Shown here: piece after piece, positions 61,319 to 64,000 of the stretch
How the letters are laid out: each line of letters starts with the position of its first letter
Numbering within the stretch: position 1 is the stretch's first letter
NCBI GenBank assembly: GCA_017531225.1
Contig: JAFXLL010000005.1
Coordinates: 62,001-126,000 of the forward strand
Length of the DNA: 64,000 nucleotides
Source of the DNA: Bacteroidales bacterium
GTDB lineage: Bacteria > Bacteroidota > Bacteroidia > Bacteroidales > F082
Direction: 5' to 3'
The notes under the pieces: model-generated
The model's database searches: none
Seen by the model: the letters and a program-made list of their open reading frames with translations, nothing else
Told to the model about the DNA's origin: nothing
Program-made: the position numbers and the translations under genes

Positions 61319-61549
61319 TTAACTTTTCGCCTCCTCCCAGACATAAACTCTCTCATATCTCCGTTTCGCTTTGGTCTCGAAAACATAGTCTCCACGTTGC
61401 CCTTTGACCACCTTTTTGTGGTTCTCTCCGAATATCTTTTCAGGAATCAAGTCAAAAGCTTTGCAACGGAACGGGTTGTCTGTATCAACGTGGATACAGT
61501 CCTGACATGTGAACGGCACAGGTTTCGTTTGATCAATAAGATGTTTCAT
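61319..61549 (-). CDS. Small Cys-containing protein, unknown
   Basis: A 76-residue protein with CQDC and a later Cys (FRCKAFD), then LIPEKIFGENHKKVVKGQRGDYVFE. This pattern resembles small uncharacterised proteins with a CxxC...C zinc- or iron-binding start. It is last in a cluster with overlapping ATGA junctions; its ATG overlaps the stop of the 54-residue ORF. Confidence 0.7.
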   Translation of the reverse strand: MKHLIDQTKPVPFTCQDCIHVDTDNPFRCKAFDLIPEKIFGENHKKVVKGQRGDYVFETKAKRRYERVYVWEEAKS

Positions 61550-61710
61550 TGTTTCTCCTTGTTTTTGTCGGCCTCAAGCCATTCACGATACCTATCGGGA
61601 TGCTCCTTCATGTCATCGTTTAACGTGATGAGCCCAATAAACCCACCAATAACGGTGATAATACCTATGGCAATCCACCAAGCCGCAGTATTTGAAAGTA
61701 GCAGTACCAT
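61546..61710 (-). CDS. Small single-pass membrane protein (54 residues)
   Basis: The ORF from ATG 61710 to TGA 61546 encodes 54 residues. It has one hydrophobic helix (WWIAIGIITVIGGFIGLITL) and a charged C-terminus. Its stop overlaps the next start (ATGA), implying translational coupling. It would be missed by length cut-offs. Confidence 0.72.
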   Translation of the reverse strand: MVLLLSNTAAWWIAIGIITVIGGFIGLITLNDDMKEHPDRYREWLEADKNKEKQ

Positions 61711-61712
61711 GT

Positions 61713-62032
61713 TTATTCAGTAGGAGTCAGTTTAAAAGTTAGGTTCCAGATGCAGCTGTCTCCATTCGGGTCATCAACACTCGGCTCGCCTGGCTTGTCT
61801 CCAAAACAGAAGGAAACACCCCGTTGTTATGGAAATAGCACCCATGATACTTCAAGGGCGTTTCTTCTACATTTAATATATAGCCCTTGAATTCTCCATC
61901 GATGTATTCCACAAAGAGAGGAGCCGTCTCATCATCCAGTCCAATGGTAATCGAATCTCTTTTTCCTGAAAAGAATTCCTTCATCGTCTTCTTGTCAATG
62001 GCAATGCCTACGGTGTTCTCTTGTGTTATCAT
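61713..62032 (-). pseudogene. Frameshifted gene of a small beta-rich protein
   Basis: From ATG 62032 (MITQENTVGIAIDKKTMKEF) the frame reads to GVFPSV, then runs out as LETSQAS and stops at 61739. One extra base in the TTTT tract near 61800 would restore FGDKPGEPSVDDPNGDSC, then IWNLTFKLTPTE, ending at TAA 61713-61715. The restored tail is compatible in length and composition. Either a homopolymer error or a real one-base deletion. Upstream in the same cluster as the two small genes. Confidence 0.75.
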
Positions 62033-62137
62033 AGCCCTGTGTTTTAAATTCCATGTCAAAATTAAACCTTTTTAGTTCACCTATAATGAACCAATCCAGA
62101 AAATTTGTAGCCAATAGGAGTAATTCAGTGTAAACCG

Positions 62138-62178
62138 GCGTCATTGCGAGCGGAACGTAGTGGAGCGTGGCAATCCAC
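62138..62178. repeat. Dispersed GTCATTGCGAG-type repeat
   Basis: GCGTCATTGCGAGCGGAACG, then AGCGTGGCAATCCAC, forms an imperfect inverted repeat with ATTGC...GCAAT arms. This repeat type occurs in many unrelated bacterial genomes. Confidence 0.65.
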
Positions 62179-62210
62179 ATGTAAGGTGTTAATTGTCTTT
62201 TGGTTTGTTA

Positions 62211-62355
62211 GGGCGCGTCCCCCGGCGGCAGCGGCAGTGAGTCGGGTAGGGTAGAGGTGTCTCGTAGCCGCCGGCGGTCGGGCTTTCCGGGGATCGCTTC
62301 GCTCCGTGCTCCGTTGCACTCCGCGCCAAGCCCCTCCAATCCTTCGCGCGCTGCC
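62211..62355. repeat. 145-bp GC-rich repeat, copy 1
   Basis: Starts GGGCGCGTCCCCCG and ends CGCGCGCTGCC. Conserved blocks shared with copy 2 (63615-63759): GCCGCCGGCGGTCGGGCTTT, then CGCTTCGCTCC and AAGCCCCTCCAATCC. The 5' third and a central loop are variable. Both copies are 145 bp. Confidence 0.85.
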
Positions 62356-62382
62356 AACCCCTCCGGGGCCGGCGCTCTTCTT

Positions 62383-62877
62383 TCAATCTTCCTCCTGCGG
62401 ATGGAATCGTCCTTCGATGCCTGCCAAGGGATAGTTTTCCATCCAACCTTGGTCAACGTAGGGAAGCATGCTGAAACGCTGGGCATGAAGGTTCAGCTCG
62501 GGGAACTCATTAGTAACGAAGGCATGCAACGACTTGGCCTTGACGTTTTGCTCGGCCTTGACTTCACAAGGGAACACCTGTCCGTCGTACTGAACCAGAA
62601 AATCTATCTCGAGAGTGGAGTTGTCCTTGCTGTAGTAATAGGCAGGGATACCACCTATACCAACGAGTTCCTGCAGGAAGTAACTCTCGGTGAAGGCTCC
62701 CTTGAACTCAGTGAAGGCATTGTCACCAAGGAGCATGTCCTGCAGACGTGCCTCGGACATGAGTGCCAGAAGGCCGCAGTCGAGCATGTAAATCTTGAAG
62801 GCATCATTGTCCTTATAGAACTTGAGAGGATATTTTGGCGTGGAAACGCGACAGATTTTGTAGTATTCCGGCAGCAA
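62383..62877 (-). pseudogene. C-terminal half of a DUF4143/AAA ATPase gene, 5' deleted
   Basis: The 164 codons contain YPLKFYKDNDAFKIYMLDCG, EFKGAFTESYFLQEL and IDFLVQYDGQVFPCEVKAEQ, the DUF4143 domain of AAA-family proteins. The ATPase half is absent. The first codon available is TTG within the promoter's -7 box, so no normal start remains. The frame is intact to TGA 62383, so the deletion is recent or the peptide is made from a leaderless TTG. Protein is likely non-functional. Confidence 0.82.
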
Positions 62878-62906
62878 AAATACACTTTTATGAGGGAATA
62901 AACAAA
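62875..62906 (-). promoter_or_regulatory. Promoter of the deleted DUF4143 gene
   Basis: TTTG (62906-62903), a 20-nt spacer and TATTTTTG (62882-62875) on the minus strand match the consensus exactly. The codon that would start the remaining frame is part of the -7 box. Confidence 0.8.
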
Positions 62907-62963
62907 CAAACCAACATTTTTATGAGGGAATGTTTTAAAGAAAATACATTTTTATGAGGGAAT
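62883..62963 (-). promoter_or_regulatory. Three 17-bp repeats at exact 32-bp spacing
   Basis: CACTTTTATGAGGGAAT (62883-62899), CATTTTTATGAGGGAAT (62915-62931) and CATTTTTATGAGGGAAT (62947-62963). Start-to-start distances are 32 bp each, about three helical turns. The first copy fills the -33/-7 spacer, so a bound protein would block or control RNA polymerase. Confidence 0.85.
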
Positions 62964-63022
62964 ATCCCCAGCCCCACCCCGCAATAATGCTTTTCACCAG
63001 CAACGAGCATGATGAACCTATT

Positions 63023-63568
63023 CTATAAAGCTTTCAACTTCTTGCATCCGCTCAGATCTCCAAACCCGTTCCCTTGATAATGAAAAACCAGAACATCTGG
63101 GACTATGTTCGATGGAGCGTTTGTTGGCTGTCTTTTCCATACCGACGCCTCTGTCGGCTTCCACCATTCGTTGATCACAAACACATCCTTTGCTGGAAAC
63201 AGCGTGTTGGTGGCGTTTAGGACGTTTCTTTCCCCAACAGCATCGGCCAAACTGGCTGTGATGATCTTCTCGGCAAGGAATATCTGTTTCCTTGTGGGTC
63301 GCTTCACATTTGCCAACTGCCCGACATAGATGGAATTCAACCGTTCCTCGATTTCCTGTATATGGTGCCCCTTATCCGTCAGTCTTTTGTAAATATGACG
63401 AATCGACATACCACAATAATATCTCTCCCTTGTCTTAGCATACTTCAGTTTTCCATGTAGGAGATACAATGAACATTTTGTCTCTTTATGCTCCTTCTCC
63501 CATTGCTCTACTCTTTCAGTACAGTCAAAAGGGCCGTACCACTTAATCAGAAAAACGTTATTCTCCAT
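63023..63568 (-). CDS. Unknown protein, weakly GIY-YIG-like
   Basis: A 181-residue protein from ATG 63568 (MENNVFLIKWYG). CSLYLLHGKLKYAKTRERYYCGMSIRHIYKRL could be a GIY-YIG-type active-site core (LYLLHG and YYCGMS...YKRL). The middle part (IYVGQLANVKRPTRKQIFLAEKIITASLA) and a Trp/Pro-rich end are unfamiliar. It might be a nuclease, but evidence is thin. Confidence 0.45.
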   Translation of the reverse strand: MENNVFLIKWYGPFDCTERVEQWEKEHKETKCSLYLLHGKLKYAKTRERYYCGMSIRHIYKRLTDKGHHIQEIEERLNSIYVGQLANVKRPTRKQIFLAEKIITASLADAVGERNVLNATNTLFPAKDVFVINEWWKPTEASVWKRQPTNAPSNIVPDVLVFHYQGNGFGDLSGCKKLKAL

Positions 63569-63614
63569 ATTGTTACCGCGTGTATCACTGTGCAAATTTA
63601 ATAAAATTTCCTTT

Positions 63615-63759
63615 GGGCGCGTCCCCCGTCGGCCAGCTCTGTTTTGTCATTGAGTGGCAGCATCACTTTGGCCGCCGGCGGTCGGGCTTTCCGGGGCTCC
63701 GCTTCGCTCCGGTGCTTTTTTCAAAAGCACCAAGCCCCTCCAATCCCTCGCGCGCTGCC
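63615..63759. repeat. 145-bp GC-rich repeat, copy 2
   Basis: Same conserved blocks and exact length as copy 1. The central loop forms a perfect hairpin GGTGCTTTT-TTC-AAAAGCACC (63711-63731). Around it GGGCTT (63684) pairs with AAGCCC (63732), so a larger fold is possible. Confidence 0.85.
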
Positions 63760-63886
63760 GCACCCTACCAATGTCCCACCCCGCACTATCCCTGCTGGTG
63801 GCCAACCACAAAAAATATTTTACATTGTGCAGCGATTTGGCATAAGTTCTCTTTAACTTTGTACCGTAAAAACAATACATAACACC

Positions 63887-64000
63887 ATGGAAGCACAGCC
63901 ATACTCCTTCAACGCCATCTACGACCTCTGCCGTTGTCACTATGAGGACATCCTTATGCGCAAACCCTTGAAGCACATTTTGGACAATAGACGTGTACGC
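63887..64000 (+). CDS. Start of a gene cut by the window end
   Basis: ATG 63887 opens a frame of 38 codons to the window end (MEAQPYSFNAIYDLCRCHYE, then DILMRKPLKHILDNRR). A TAACTTTG box at 63854-63861 and TTTG at 63836-63839 lie upstream. Family cannot be told from this fragment. Confidence 0.6.
   Translation, partial: MEAQPYSFNAIYDLCRCHYEDILMRKPLKHILDNRRVR

Noticed and set aside
62257-62901. Plus-strand 214-residue ORF
   Set aside because: Overlaps a minus-strand DUF4143 frame with recognisable motifs and a GC-rich repeat; it is a shadow frame.
62883-62963. CRISPR array from three 17-bp repeats
   Set aside because: Repeats are too short and spacers (15 bp) too small; one copy lies within a promoter.
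62211-63759. Integron attC sites
   Set aside because: No matching RYYYAAC/GTTRRRY core pair and no integrase gene.

Overview
The window reads as a chromosomal segment of a Bacteroidota, probably gut Bacteroidales. Evidence: start codons are preceded by the TAnnTTTG -7 box of this phylum, several with TTTG about 19-22 nt upstream; there is a type IX secretion C-terminal domain; lipoproteins and SusCD-free outer-membrane barrels are common; Shine-Dalgarno sequences are weak. I cannot name a genus. No rRNA, tRNA, CRISPR array or intact insertion sequence was seen.

1-8.8 kb: envelope and housekeeping genes on the minus strand. They are a partial DAACS-type symporter, lipoproteins (one S41-like), two outer-membrane barrels, a beta-helix carbohydrate-binding lipoprotein, a GNAT-like protein, a GtrA flippase and a metallo-beta-lactamase/rubredoxin fusion.

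8.9-21.2 kb: a defence island. A DUF1016-type PDDEXK nuclease gene sits between two 38-bp near-identical direct repeats. A 112-nt imperfect hairpin follows, then a PLD-SNF2 helicase gene with an in-frame palindromic insertion and an Eco57I-like N6-adenine methylase whose target-recognition half differs sharply in base composition. Convergent to these are an HNH_5-like protein, an unknown protein and an AbiEi/AbiEii pair. A truncated copy of a four-helix-bundle gene (intact at 47.3 kb) ends the island.

21.4-51.5 kb: mostly a peripheral-metabolism region. Exported or lipid-anchored versions of usually cytosolic enzymes (carboxymuconolactone decarboxylase/cupin, flavodoxins, alpha/beta hydrolase, DUF362, amidohydrolase, cupin-monooxygenase) are mixed with O-acetyltransferases, four AraC regulators, metal transporters, flavin reductases and a ferritin-like protein. 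Inside it lies a five-gene operon, hypB - multi-domain Fe-S flavoprotein - hypA - two membrane proteins, with no hydrogenase structural gene in view. A polyvalent-protein-type kinase domain encoded as a separate gene lies at 24 kb.

51.5-64 kb: a PhzF/glycosyltransferase/tyrosine-phosphatase operon leads into a second accessory region. This holds a DUF6266-like gene behind 11-bp phased repeats, an MmeI-type restriction-modification enzyme behind a 38-bp dyad, remnants of AlbA/Schlafen-type and RloB-type genes, a second AbiEi/AbiEii pair, a three-gene cluster with one frameshifted member, a 5'-deleted DUF4143 gene still carrying its promoter and three 32-bp-spaced repeats, and two 145-bp GC-rich repeats.

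The strongest candidates for undescribed biology are the helicase/methylase module with its hairpin and flanking repeats, the hypBA-flavoprotein-membrane operon, and the repeat-controlled DUF4143 promoter. All functional assignments come from reading motifs; no database search was run.
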